Assembly (NCBI GenBank): GCA_030373325.1
Contig: JAUCZB010000005.1
Location: forward strand, 1-64,000
Direction of reading: 5' to 3'
DNA length: 64,000 nucleotides
DNA from: Cyanobium sp. CZS25K
Lineage (GTDB): Bacteria; Cyanobacteriota; Cyanobacteriia; PCC-6307; Cyanobiaceae
A program made the position numbers and the translations under genes. The notes beneath the pieces were generated by a model. The model searched no databases. It was not told the DNA's origin and saw only the letters and a program-made list of their open reading frames with translations. Position 1 is the first letter of the stretch; each line of letters opens with the position of its first letter. Shown here in pieces: positions 16,426 through 24,327 of the stretch.

Positions 16426-17691
16426 ATGAATGATCCAATGATGGACACCGCAGACCTATCGATGGGAGCGGAAGATCCACTGATGGGACAAGGCGACGAC
16501 AGGAAGCCTGTCATCATCACCTTCAAAAAGAAAGACCAGCGACAGGATCAAAGCAATGACAAGGCAGACATTCTTAGGAATGCCATCAAATCCGACATAG
16601 ATTTTGCCTCTGCCGAGCATGCCTCCTTTGATCAGGTGGGATCCAATATGGGGATCGACATCAACCTCTATGAAGCTCCGATTCTGAGCGCTTCCCTCAC
16701 GGAAGAAGAGGCGCAACAGATCAGAAATAATCCCAATGTGGAAGAGGTTGAAGAGGATGGTATCTGCTACGCGATGCCGGAACTGGGGCCTGAACCGCTC
16801 GTGTTCGAAGGTCAACCATCCCCTCTGGCGGAAACCGTGCCGACTGGCGTCAGCCAAGTCCGCGCTCCTCAGAGTTGGAATTCTTCCCGTGGTGCTGGGA
16901 TCCCTGTTGCCATCATTGATACGGGGATTGATTACAACCATCCGGATCTGAGGCCGAATGTCAGGGGCGCTATCAGCTTCGTCCCTGGCCAGAGTCCCAT
17001 GGATGTCCATGGTCATGGCACCCACTGCGCCGGCACCGTGGCGGCCGCCATCAATGGGGCCGGTGTGGTCGGAGTGGCTCCAGCGGCTTCCCTTTACGCT
17101 GTGAAAGTGCTTTCGAACACCGGTTCTGGAAATTGGAGCTGGCTGATCGCAGGCATCGACTGGTGCATCAAGCGGAATATCCGGGTGCTCAGCATGAGCC
17201 TGGGGGGGGCTTCAGCTCCCAACGCCCTGCAGACCATGTGCAATACCGCCTTCAGTAAAGGCTTGCTGCTGGTTGCCGCCGCTGGCAATTCAGGCCCCAA
17301 CATGAATACCGTTGGTTTTCCTGGTAAGTATAGAAGTGTCATTGCCGTCTCTGCAATCGATAGTGGCAATAGCATCGCAAACTTCAGCAGTCGGGGGCCT
17401 GAAGTGGGACTCTGCGCTCCAGGTGTAAATGTGCTCTCCTGCAAGCCTGGAGGGGGCTATCAGAATATGAGCGGCACCAGCATGGCCTGCCCCCATGTGG
17501 CCGGTGGGGCAGCGGTGGTGTGGGGCGCCCACCGATTCGCCAGGAATGTGGAGATCTGGAATTTGATGGCCGCTTCCGCCGATAATCTCGGGGTGCCTGG
17601 CTGGGATCCACTGTATGGTTACGGCCGGCTGGATGTCTATCAAGCCTCCATGGCTCTGACACGAGCTCCCAATATGCCCTTGAAACCATAG
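16426..17691 (+). CDS. Subtilisin-like serine peptidase (S8)
   Basis: A 421-residue S8 peptidase. The triad is complete: Asp in IIDTGIDYNHPD (about residue 166), His in HGHGTHCAG (about 199) and Ser in GTSMACPHVAGG (about 354); the oxyanion Asn lies in AAAGNSGP. Residues 1-125 look like an I9-type inhibitory prodomain ending near NVEEVEEDGICYAM. There is no Sec signal peptide; the N-terminus is Met/Asp-rich and acidic, so the protein is cytosolic or exported by a non-Sec route. Base composition is lower in G+C than its neighbours and IS remnants lie on both sides, suggesting horizontal gain. An oxygenase gene and a free-standing propeptide-like gene lie downstream. Confidence 0.93.
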   Translation: MNDPMMDTADLSMGAEDPLMGQGDDRKPVIITFKKKDQRQDQSNDKADILRNAIKSDIDFASAEHASFDQVGSNMGIDINLYEAPILSASLTEEEAQQIRNNPNVEEVEEDGICYAMPELGPEPLVFEGQPSPLAETVPTGVSQVRAPQSWNSSRGAGIPVAIIDTGIDYNHPDLRPNVRGAISFVPGQSPMDVHGHGTHCAGTVAAAINGAGVVGVAPAASLYAVKVLSNTGSGNWSWLIAGIDWCIKRNIRVLSMSLGGASAPNALQTMCNTAFSKGLLLVAAAGNSGPNMNTVGFPGKYRSVIAVSAIDSGNSIANFSSRGPEVGLCAPGVNVLSCKPGGGYQNMSGTSMACPHVAGGAAVVWGAHRFARNVEIWNLMAASADNLGVPGWDPLYGYGRLDVYQASMALTRAPNMPLKP

Positions 17692-17877
17692 CCGTAGCTC
17701 AATGGGGGCAGGAGGAAGCTATCCCCTACTGCCCCCATCCACACCAACATCCGGCTAAGACCCTACCCAGCAGCCCCGGAGATGAAAAGATCAGCTGCTG
17801 TGCCTTGTTGGTCTGGCAATCAGTGGCCGTCCACACAGGATGCACTTCGATCCAGAATGCCTCTGCAATCCAGGCCG

Positions 17878-18576
17878 ATGCCTGACTTCATCGAGGTTTA
17901 TCCCGATCAGCTTGATCCGCGCCTCTGCCAGGCCATCTGCCGGCGCTTTGATGGTTCTGCTCATTCAGCCGGCTGCGTCGGCAGTGGCAGTTTTCCAGAT
18001 CTCAAAAATAGCCGTGATGTCATGATCAGCGCAGATCCGGAATAGGCGATGATCTGTGAGCAGATCAATCAATCTTTGCTTTCAGCCTTGTCTGCTTATA
18101 TACGAATGCATCCCTACTTCTTGCTCGCACCATTAATGCTGCAAACGCAAGATCCCCACACTGGCGTTATCAAGCGATTGATGGCCGAGGATTTTGCCTT
18201 TTTGAATGATGAGTCGATCCAGCAGATGATTGAGAAGCTGCTGCGTTTTGGCCACATCAATATCCAGAGGTATACAGCCAATCAAGGGGGCTACCCATAC
18301 TGGCACTGTGAGCTCTATCCACGGCATGCAGATGCCGACAGCCTGCATCGAACCCTTTTATGGGCCATCTATCTCAATGATGGTTTTCAGGCGGGGGAAA
18401 CGGAGTTCCTCTATCAACAACGCAAGATCGCGCCCCGAACTGGAAGCATTCTGATTGCACCCACAGCATTCACCCACACCCATCGTGGCAATCGACCCCT
18501 GCGAGAAGATAAATACATAGCTACAAGCTGGATTCTTTTTCGCCGAGGCGAGCATATTTTTGCTGACCATGAATAG
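17878..18576 (+). pseudogene. 2OG-Fe(II) oxygenase interrupted by an in-frame amber codon
   Basis: One continuous reading frame from ATG 17878 (MPDFIEVYPDQLDPRLCQ) to 18576 is broken only by TAG at 18043-18045, after ISADPE. A second ATG at 18049 follows in the same frame. The downstream part carries the double-stranded beta-helix: YWHCELYP (proximal HxE-like), TLLWAIYLNDGF, GETEF and the distal histidine region TAFTHTHRGN with a basic residue near the end. TGG to TAG is the simplest origin of the stop. Family members are often prolyl/aspartyl hydroxylase-like. The second half (175 aa) might be made alone but would lack the N-terminal support. Confidence 0.75.
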
Positions 18577-18587
18577 GCATGGATTCA

Positions 18588-19079
18588 TCAATACGTCTCT
18601 AGTTCGAAATGGGTCCCATTGATGGCAATGGCTATTACGCTTTTCCCCTGCTCAACTGGAACTGGAACCTCAACTGAAAATGGTTGAAGAACCTGGGCGC
18701 ACATGACAGCAGGATCCACCACCGACCAGACCTGGAGCTGCAGCAAGCCATCCGCAACGGTTTTCCCCGCTATCTCCATACGTAGTTCATGGCAGGGGGT
18801 GGGAAGCGAACCGATCAACAAGAGTCGGGTGCCTCCCTGCTCGGATGCGCCAGCGTACTTCACCTGATCGATACGGACGCCACCACGAAAAAGTGCATCA
18901 TCACCAGATCGAGGAGCATAGGACTGCGAGCTAATGTCCATGGTCGCTGACCGTGAGGGGGACTGGGGTGTGGAAGGCTGAGAAACCGATCGTCCATCGC
19001 ATGAACTCATCAATACATAAAGCAACATGAGGCATGCAACCATGCACCATGGTTTAACCTTCTTGAGGAGTGAAGGCAT
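18588..19079 (-). CDS. Putative lipoprotein of the island
   Basis: A 163-residue protein with a basic N-terminus, hydrophobic stretch and lipobox-like LMSSC (CLMLLYVLMSSC), so probably a lipidated envelope protein. The mature part starts with a Ser/Pro-rich linker, then a beta-rich domain (GGTRLLLIGSLPTPCHELRM, with later Cys in VMCAQVL). I recognise no family. The start is at ATG 19079; a later ATG at 19043 would shorten the signal. Its start codon lies only 7 nt from that of the divergent propeptide-like gene. Confidence 0.7.
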   Translation of the reverse strand: MPSLLKKVKPWCMVACLMLLYVLMSSCDGRSVSQPSTPQSPSRSATMDISSQSYAPRSGDDALFRGGVRIDQVKYAGASEQGGTRLLLIGSLPTPCHELRMEIAGKTVADGLLQLQVWSVVDPAVMCAQVLQPFSVEVPVPVEQGKSVIAIAINGTHFELETY

Positions 19080-19086
19080 GATTTGA

Positions 19087-19341
19087 ATGGCTGAAGTTGA
19101 CCCCAAACGATGGGATGAGATGGCCTCCATTGCCGCCACTGATCCCTCCACCTTATTTCCCATTATCTTAACATTGAAACAGAGTGGTTTGGAATCATCC
19201 CTCAAGGAGTCGGGGTTACTGATTGATCATTCCATGCAAAATATCGTTTCGGGGAAGGCATCCCTGGAATGTCTGAAAAAGCTCCGGTCAATCCCGGGTA
19301 TTTATATTGAAGAAGATTCTGAATACAAGCTGTTTGATTGA
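19087..19341 (+). CDS. Free-standing I9-like (subtilase propeptide-like) small protein
   Basis: An 84-residue protein whose second half, FPIILTLKQSGLESSLK, then NIVSGKASLECLKKLRSI and PGIYIEEDSEYKLF, has the strand-helix-strand pattern and the closing PGI-x-IEED signature of inhibitor I9 prodomains. The S8 protease of the same island has the comparable end NPNVEEVEEDGICYAM. Family knowledge: separate I9 proteins inhibit or chaperone subtilases. Inference: this is the cognate inhibitor of the protease at 16.4 kb. Start at ATG 19087, or ATG 19120. No signal peptide, so it could act in the same compartment as the signal-less protease. Confidence 0.65.
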   Translation: MAEVDPKRWDEMASIAATDPSTLFPIILTLKQSGLESSLKESGLLIDHSMQNIVSGKASLECLKKLRSIPGIYIEEDSEYKLFD

Positions 19342-19383
19342 GGATGCCTTTTCCTGCCCCCCAGGGCCTATTTAAAGTTTCAA

Positions 19384-19765
19384 GCTGAGGTCGGCTGTGG
19401 ACCTCCCAGAGCATGCCAGCGCATCAACCCCAGCAGGAGCTTCACGTTGCAGCTGACGACACTCAACGCGTCCGCGATGGAGTGGAACCCGTTGAGCCGC
19501 AGCAGATTGAGCGCCACGGTGCGTAGCTATGCCAACACCTGTACCCCGTTGCGTTCCCGGTAGCGGTGGGCGCTCTCCCGCAGCTGGGTGTCGCGCACCC
19601 GGTGCCAGGAGTTCTCGATCGACCACCGGTCCCGCAGGTTCTGTAGCAACGCTATTGCCGTGGTATGCAAAATCGTGACGTAGTAACGAGTCTCCTCGAT
19701 CGCCATTCCCTCACGCGTGCCGACGGACCGCACCGCAATGAACAGGGCGCTGCCGAACCGCCGTC
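19384..19765 (-). mobile_element. Decayed ISAs1-family transposase, C-terminal part
   Basis: The minus strand reads IAVRSVGTREGMAIEETR, YYVTILHTTA, LRDRWSIENSWHRVRDTQLR, HRYRERNGVQVLA, then an in-frame TAG, and continues LRTVALNLLRLNGFHSIADA in the same frame. This is the C-terminal third of an ISAs1-type transposase. The N-terminal part with most catalytic residues is missing. It marks the right border of the low-GC island, 70 bp before the GMC gene. Confidence 0.85.
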
Positions 19766-19834
19766 GGAACGGCCCGCCGCTCCGAGGAGCTGGCCGGACC
19801 CATCCAGCATGATGAGCTGGTTCCCTTCGCCCTG

Positions 19835-21505
19835 ATGGCCGCCGCCCCATCCCCCCCCACCGACAGTGCGCCGCCCTGGGACGCGGTGGTGGTGGGGGCC
19901 GGAGCCAACGGATCGGTGGCCGCCATGGTGCTGGCGGAGGCCGGCCTGCGGGTGCTGGTTCTGGAGGCAGGACCGGAGCTCTCGGCCCGCCGGGCCCTCG
20001 GCAGCGAGCCGCTCAACAGCCTGCGCCGTCTGGCCCACCTGAGCAGCGGCCGGCAGCGCCTGCAGCGGCACCACCCGGGCTTCTGGAAGCACAACCCTGA
20101 GCTGTTCGTCGACGAACGCCAGAACCCCTACAGCACGCCCCCGGAGGCCCCTTTCCTCTGGACCCGGGGGCGCCAGGTCGGCGGCAAGAGCCTCACCTGG
20201 GGGGGCATCACCCTGCGCCTGTCGGAGGCGGAGTTCCAGGCGGCCCGGCGGGATGGCCACGGCCCGGCCTGGCCGATCGGCAGCACCGAGCTGGCACCCT
20301 TCTACGACCGCCTGGAAACCCTGCTGGGGGTCCATGGCCAGCGGGATGGCCTGAGCCAGCTGCCGGACGGCCAGTTCCTGCCGCCGCTGCCATTCACGCC
20401 GGGGGAGAAGCATCTGCAGGGGGCGATCGCCCGAGACCTGGGACTGCCGCTGATCCACTCGCGCGGCTTCCGCCTGCATCGCCCCACCCCGGCGGCGCCC
20501 TGGCCCCGCTCCAGCGCCCAGGGCCTCACCCTGGCCCGGGCGCTGGCCACGGGTCGCGTGCACCTGCGCAGCGGTGCGGTGGTGAGCCATCTGGAGATGG
20601 ACGCGCGGCAGCGCAGGGCCGAGGCGGTGGTCGTCGTGGATGCGGCCAGCGGCCGGCGGGAAAGGGTCGCCGCCCCCCTGATCGTGCTCTGCGCCTCGAC
20701 GATCGAAACGGTGCGCCTGCTGCTGCACTCGAGCGACGCCGTCCGCTCCGGAGGCCTCCGTGACCCGTCGGGCCGCCTGGGCCGCTATCTGATGGACCAC
20801 ATCTCCACCAGCCGGTTCTTTTCGATCCCGGCGATCGAGGCCCCGGCCGAAGCCGCCGAGCTTTCCGGGGCCGGGAGTTGCTTCATCCCCAACACGGTGA
20901 ATCTGGACGACTCGAACCAGGAGGCCTTTCTGCGGGGCTACGGGATCTGGGCGGCCCTGCAGCGCTTCGATCCCCCGGCACTGCTCAGGCGCCGCCCCGG
21001 GGAGGCGGTGGGGTTCCTGATCGGCCATGGGGAGGTGCTGGCCCGGGCGGAGAACCGGGTGAGCCTCGATGGCGGCCACACCGATGCCTGGGACCTGCCC
21101 ATCCCCCACATCGACTGCCGCTGGGGCACCAACGAGCAGGCGATGGTGGCCCACATGCAGGCGCGCATGGAGGCGGTGGTGGCCTCGGCGGGGGGCCGCA
21201 TCCGGCCGATCGAGGAGCTGTTCGTGCTGCCCTTGCTGGAGCCCCTGATCCGCACCAGCCTGGCGGTGCGCCCCGAGCCGCCACCGCCGGGGTACTACAT
21301 CCACGAACTGGGCGGGGCCCGGATGGCCGGCCATCCCGAGCAGGGCGTCGTCGATGCCTGGAACCGCTGCTGGGGGGCCCCCAACGTGTTGGTGACCGAT
21401 GGGGCCTGCTGGCCCAGCGCCGGCTGGCAGAGCCCCACCCTCACCGAGATGGCGATCACCTGGCGCGCCTGCGCCGCCGCCGCCGATCAAAGCCGGCGAC
21501 GATGA
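19835..21505 (+). CDS. GMC-family FAD-dependent oxidoreductase
   Basis: A 556-residue GMC-type enzyme. The FAD dinucleotide fold is at the N-terminus (VVVGAGANGSVAAM, then VLVLEAGPE), followed by GRQVGGKSLTWGG, a substrate domain, and the C-terminal YYIHELGGARM and NVLVTDGACWPSAGWQSPT with the usual catalytic region. It probably oxidises an alcohol or sugar; the substrate is unknown. There is no signal peptide. An in-frame TGA just upstream fixes the start near 19835. A strong terminator follows at 21629. Confidence 0.9.
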   Translation: MAAAPSPPTDSAPPWDAVVVGAGANGSVAAMVLAEAGLRVLVLEAGPELSARRALGSEPLNSLRRLAHLSSGRQRLQRHHPGFWKHNPELFVDERQNPYSTPPEAPFLWTRGRQVGGKSLTWGGITLRLSEAEFQAARRDGHGPAWPIGSTELAPFYDRLETLLGVHGQRDGLSQLPDGQFLPPLPFTPGEKHLQGAIARDLGLPLIHSRGFRLHRPTPAAPWPRSSAQGLTLARALATGRVHLRSGAVVSHLEMDARQRRAEAVVVVDAASGRRERVAAPLIVLCASTIETVRLLLHSSDAVRSGGLRDPSGRLGRYLMDHISTSRFFSIPAIEAPAEAAELSGAGSCFIPNTVNLDDSNQEAFLRGYGIWAALQRFDPPALLRRRPGEAVGFLIGHGEVLARAENRVSLDGGHTDAWDLPIPHIDCRWGTNEQAMVAHMQARMEAVVASAGGRIRPIEELFVLPLLEPLIRTSLAVRPEPPPPGYYIHELGGARMAGHPEQGVVDAWNRCWGAPNVLVTDGACWPSAGWQSPTLTEMAITWRACAAAADQSRRR

Positions 21506-21628
21506 GCGAACCTGTCAGGAAGCGGGCACAGGAAGTGCAAGGTGGTGTCAATCACCACAATCTTCCCGGCGGAGCCTGCGCACAATGACATGGCGACCTC
21601 CAAAGGGTCGGGCAAGGGAGAAAACCAT

Positions 21629-21659
21629 CAGCGGGGGTTGGCACCCTCGCTTTTTTTTG
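21629..21659 (+). terminator. Rho-independent terminator downstream of the GMC gene
   Basis: A 9-bp stem (AGCGGGGGT with ACCCTCGCT, one G-T wobble) with a TGGC loop is followed by eight T. It sits between the convergent GMC and DUF2811 genes. Confidence 0.8.
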
Positions 21660-21661
21660 CT

Positions 21662-21895
21662 TCAGGGTTTCTGGAACAGTCCGTCCAGGTAATGCTGTGA
21701 AACGACCGGTTCCTGGCAGCCGTTCTGGAACAGGAAGCCGGCCAGGGCGGAGGTGATGACGCTGTACTGATCCCAGAGGGGATGGGTGTTGATGAAATCC
21801 CGCATGCCCTCGTAGAGCACTTCCGGCACCTCGGCTTCCAGACTGACGCTCGTCACGTCGCCGACGCAGCCGGGGCACTCGGGATCCATGGCCAT
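21662..21895 (-). CDS. DUF2811 domain small protein
   Basis: A 77-residue protein with the DUF2811 core VSLEAEVPEVLYEGMRDFI, HPLWDQYSVITSALAGFLFQ and CQEPVVSQHYLDGLF. This family is restricted to cyanobacteria and its function is unknown. An N-terminal CPGC pair is visible. The start is ATG 21895 or 21889; the frame is open further upstream but that extension is unconserved. It is convergent with the GMC gene. Confidence 0.88.
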   Translation of the reverse strand: MAMDPECPGCVGDVTSVSLEAEVPEVLYEGMRDFINTHPLWDQYSVITSALAGFLFQNGCQEPVVSQHYLDGLFQKP

Positions 21896-22286
21896 GCTGC
21901 TGGGATTCGGCAGGGGGTCGACCCAAGTACGCCACAGGCCAGCGTCGGCGTCAAAAGCGGCGGAGCGGCAGGGCCTTCCGGCCCCGGATGATGAGAGGCC
22001 TTGCCACGACAAGGCCAGGGCCGGGGTGTCGCGTAACACGGGACTGGCGCAGGGTCGCCGGGCCGGACTGTCAAGGCTGTTCCAAGCAATCAGGCGCTTT
22101 CCCCAGCCCGCCTGCCCCAGGCCAGCCGAGGCCAGGCCATCTGTGGAAAAAGCCCCTCAAAACGGGGGAAAACCGCATCAAGGTGGGGGAAAGCCCCAAA
22201 CCATCGGAAAAACTGATCGAAACCAAGTCTCACTGGTCCAAAGACAGGATGGGTCCAAGCCGGTCGTCCGGCCCTGGCCTGGACCT
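21896..22286. other. Intergenic region, nothing identified
   Basis: The 390 bases between the divergent-looking ends of DUF2811 and the chelatase show no convincing gene. Around 22150-22210 the motif GGGGGAAA recurs a few times at irregular spacing. The region probably contains the DUF2811 promoter. Confidence 0.4.
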
Positions 22287-23405
22287 TCAGTCGCTGGGGC
22301 GCCGCAGGGTAAGGGGACCCAGCGGATGGTCGGCGTGGGGATAGACCGGGTGGTGGTGGTGGTGCCCTGCCGGGCTGTGCTCCTGATCACCGGCCGAGCC
22401 GCCCAGCGGCAGGGGCACCCCATCGGGCTGGCAGGCACCGGTGCATTCCCGTTCGCAGAGGGTGCAGCTCTCCACCAGCCCTTCGACATGGTGATGGTGG
22501 CTGTGCTGGGGCGCCCCCACCTCCCGCTCGAAGCCCAGCACCTGGGCCCGGTACTTGCAGAGGGAGCAATTCATGTTCACGTCTCCCCCCAGCACCTCCG
22601 TGACCCGCTCCCGGAAGGTGTCCAGCACCAGCGGATGGTCACCGAGATAGCCAGCCTGAACCATCTCCAGCTCCGGATGGTCGGCGGCCACCCGCTCGCT
22701 GTGCTGCCGGATCCGGCTCACCAGCACCCCGGAGAAGAGGAAGTAGGGAAAGACGACGATGCGCCGGAAGCCGAGCTTGACCGCCTGGCGCAGACCCGGC
22801 TCCACCAGGGGAAAGGTGACCCCGGAATAGAGCGTCTCCCCCCAGCCGAAGCCGAATCCCTCCACCAGCATCCGGGTCACCTTGGCCACATTGGAGTTGG
22901 CATCCGGGTCGGAGGAGCCCCGCCCCACCACCGCCAGGAGGGTGTCGTGCAGGGGAACGGGGAGGCGACCGGCCGCGAGGGCGGCGGCATCGGCGGCCTC
23001 GATCGAGGCCCGGATGCGGGCGGCGGCGGCCTGGATCATCTTGAGATCCACCCCCAGCTCCCGGCCGTAGTCGATGCGCAGCCCCGTCTCGGCGGCATAG
23101 GTGTTGAGCACCGAAGGGATGTCGTTCTTGGCGTGACCGGCGGCGAACAGCATCGCCGGCACGGCCAGCACGTGGCGCACGCCTCGATGGCGCAGGGCGT
23201 CGAGGCCGTCGCGCAGGATCGGCCGGGCGAACTCCAGGTAGCCGTGATCCACGGGCACCGGGTCGAGATGGTGCTGGAGCTGGTGGGCCAGGGAGGCGAA
23301 TTCGGCCACCGCCAGGCGGTTGCGACTGCCGTGGCCGCAGACCAGCACCCCGATCGGGCCGTGGGGTCCCTCCGATGCGCCGTCTCGGTCAAGGGCGGTG
23401 GTCAT
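22287..23405 (-). CDS. Sirohydrochlorin chelatase (CbiX/SirB type) with Cys- and His-rich tail
   Basis: A 372-residue chelatase inserting Co2+ or Fe2+ into sirohydrochlorin. The N-terminal half begins GVLVCGHGSRNRLAVAEF, with VPAMLFAAGHAKNDIP; the second half repeats the fold with LLAVVGRGSSDPDANSN and VVFPYFLFSGVL. The C-terminal 70 residues hold CSLC, a HSHHHH run, CTLCERECTGAC and a second poly-His run (GHHHHH). Family knowledge: large CbiX proteins carry an Fe-S site and a His-rich, metal-storing stretch. The start is ATG 23405; the GC-rich upstream frame is not conserved. Confidence 0.92.
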   Translation of the reverse strand: MTTALDRDGASEGPHGPIGVLVCGHGSRNRLAVAEFASLAHQLQHHLDPVPVDHGYLEFARPILRDGLDALRHRGVRHVLAVPAMLFAAGHAKNDIPSVLNTYAAETGLRIDYGRELGVDLKMIQAAAARIRASIEAADAAALAAGRLPVPLHDTLLAVVGRGSSDPDANSNVAKVTRMLVEGFGFGWGETLYSGVTFPLVEPGLRQAVKLGFRRIVVFPYFLFSGVLVSRIRQHSERVAADHPELEMVQAGYLGDHPLVLDTFRERVTEVLGGDVNMNCSLCKYRAQVLGFEREVGAPQHSHHHHVEGLVESCTLCERECTGACQPDGVPLPLGGSAGDQEHSPAGHHHHHPVYPHADHPLGPLTLRRPSD

Positions 23406-23480
23406 GGACGTCTGCACCTGGATCGACCCTATTCCCGGAGCGGCGGCGGCCAGATCCACACCGAACGGCTCCAGACCGTC

Positions 23481-23600
23481 GTGCGCTTCCACGGCCGCGC
23501 CGCCCTGCTCGGCTTCGTCACCGGCGTGCTCAGCGAAGCCCTCACCGGCCAGGGGATCCTGCACCAGATCGGCCTCGGCACCCTTCTCTCCCAGGGCTGA
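23481..23600 (+). CDS. High-light-inducible (HLI) chlorophyll-binding-like protein
   Basis: A short frame ending at 23600 reads FHGRAALLGFVTGVLSEALT and then GQGILHQIGLGTLL, the single chlorophyll a/b-binding helix of HLI proteins followed by the common C-terminal motif. HLI proteins sit in thylakoids and protect photosystems or chlorophyll-synthesis intermediates. The classical Glu/Asn-containing ExxNGR is reduced to HGR. The start is uncertain: GTG 23481 gives 39 residues, but conserved-looking IHTERLQTVV lies upstream in frame without a good start codon. It is divergent from the chelatase. Confidence 0.7.
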   Translation: MRFHGRAALLGFVTGVLSEALTGQGILHQIGLGTLLSQG

Positions 23601-23658
23601 TCCGCTTCGCCGGGACCACGCCGGAAGCCGTCAGGATGGGGCCCAGCCACCGGCACCC

Positions 23659-24309
23659 ATGAGCCTGCACCTGCCCCCTTACCAGCCCCTGCCCCCACCG
23701 GGCCCCAGGGTGGACCTGCTCACCGTCGCCATCGCCGATCTCCAGCCCACCCAGATGTGCGTGGGCCTGGCCGAGGTGCGCAGCCGCCAGCAGGACTTCT
23801 CCCATGAAACCGCCGAGCAGAGACTGCGCTACCTGCGCGGCAAACCTGTTCCCCTCGTGCGCGGTGGTGCCGGTGCGCTCTGGATGGTCGACCGCCACCA
23901 CCGGCTCCGAGGGCTGATCGAGATCGATCCGACCGCCATGGCCTACGGCTATCTGGTGCTGGATCTGGCCGGCGCTTCAGCCGAGGCGGTGCTGGCGGAA
24001 CTGAAGGCGAGGGGCTGGCTGTACCTCTATGACGGCCGTGGGCATGGTCCCCTGGCGCCAGCGGCCCTGCCCCACCGTCTGCCGGACCTCCAGGACGATC
24101 CCTACCGCTCCCTGGTGTGGAGACTCAAGAAGGAGGGGATGATCGATCCGGCCCCCCTGATTCCCTTCCACGAGTTCCGCTGGGGAGCCTGGCTGCGCAG
24201 CCGTCCCCTGCCCCCGTTCAGTTCCGGCAACCTGGCCCCGGCCCTCGCCGCGGCCCGTTCCATGGTGCGCTCCAGAGCCGCCTCCCACCTGGCCGGCTGG
24301 AAAGGCTGA
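23659..24309 (+). CDS. ParB-like (ParBc_2) family protein
   Basis: A 216-residue protein with a ParB/Srx-like N-terminal domain: LQPTQMCVGLAEVRSR, a variable loop, then ALWMVDRHHRLRGLIE, matching the nucleotide-binding DRHHR motif of ParB-like nucleases. The C-terminal part has LVWRLKKEGMI and FHEFRWGAWL, typical of the ParBc_2 proteins found widely in cyanobacteria and proteobacteria. There is no HTH domain as in true plasmid/chromosome ParB, so a role in partitioning is doubtful. Start ATG 23659. Confidence 0.85.
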   Translation: MSLHLPPYQPLPPPGPRVDLLTVAIADLQPTQMCVGLAEVRSRQQDFSHETAEQRLRYLRGKPVPLVRGGAGALWMVDRHHRLRGLIEIDPTAMAYGYLVLDLAGASAEAVLAELKARGWLYLYDGRGHGPLAPAALPHRLPDLQDDPYRSLVWRLKKEGMIDPAPLIPFHEFRWGAWLRSRPLPPFSSGNLAPALAAARSMVRSRAASHLAGWKG

Positions 24310-24327
24310 GCCTCCTGGCCTGGAACC

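Noticed and set aside
19652-21490. A 612-codon minus-strand open frame opposite the GMC oxidoreductase
   Set aside because: The GMC frame has all family motifs; the antisense frame is Gly/Gln/Ala-rich and without motifs, as expected for an antisense shadow in GC-rich DNA.
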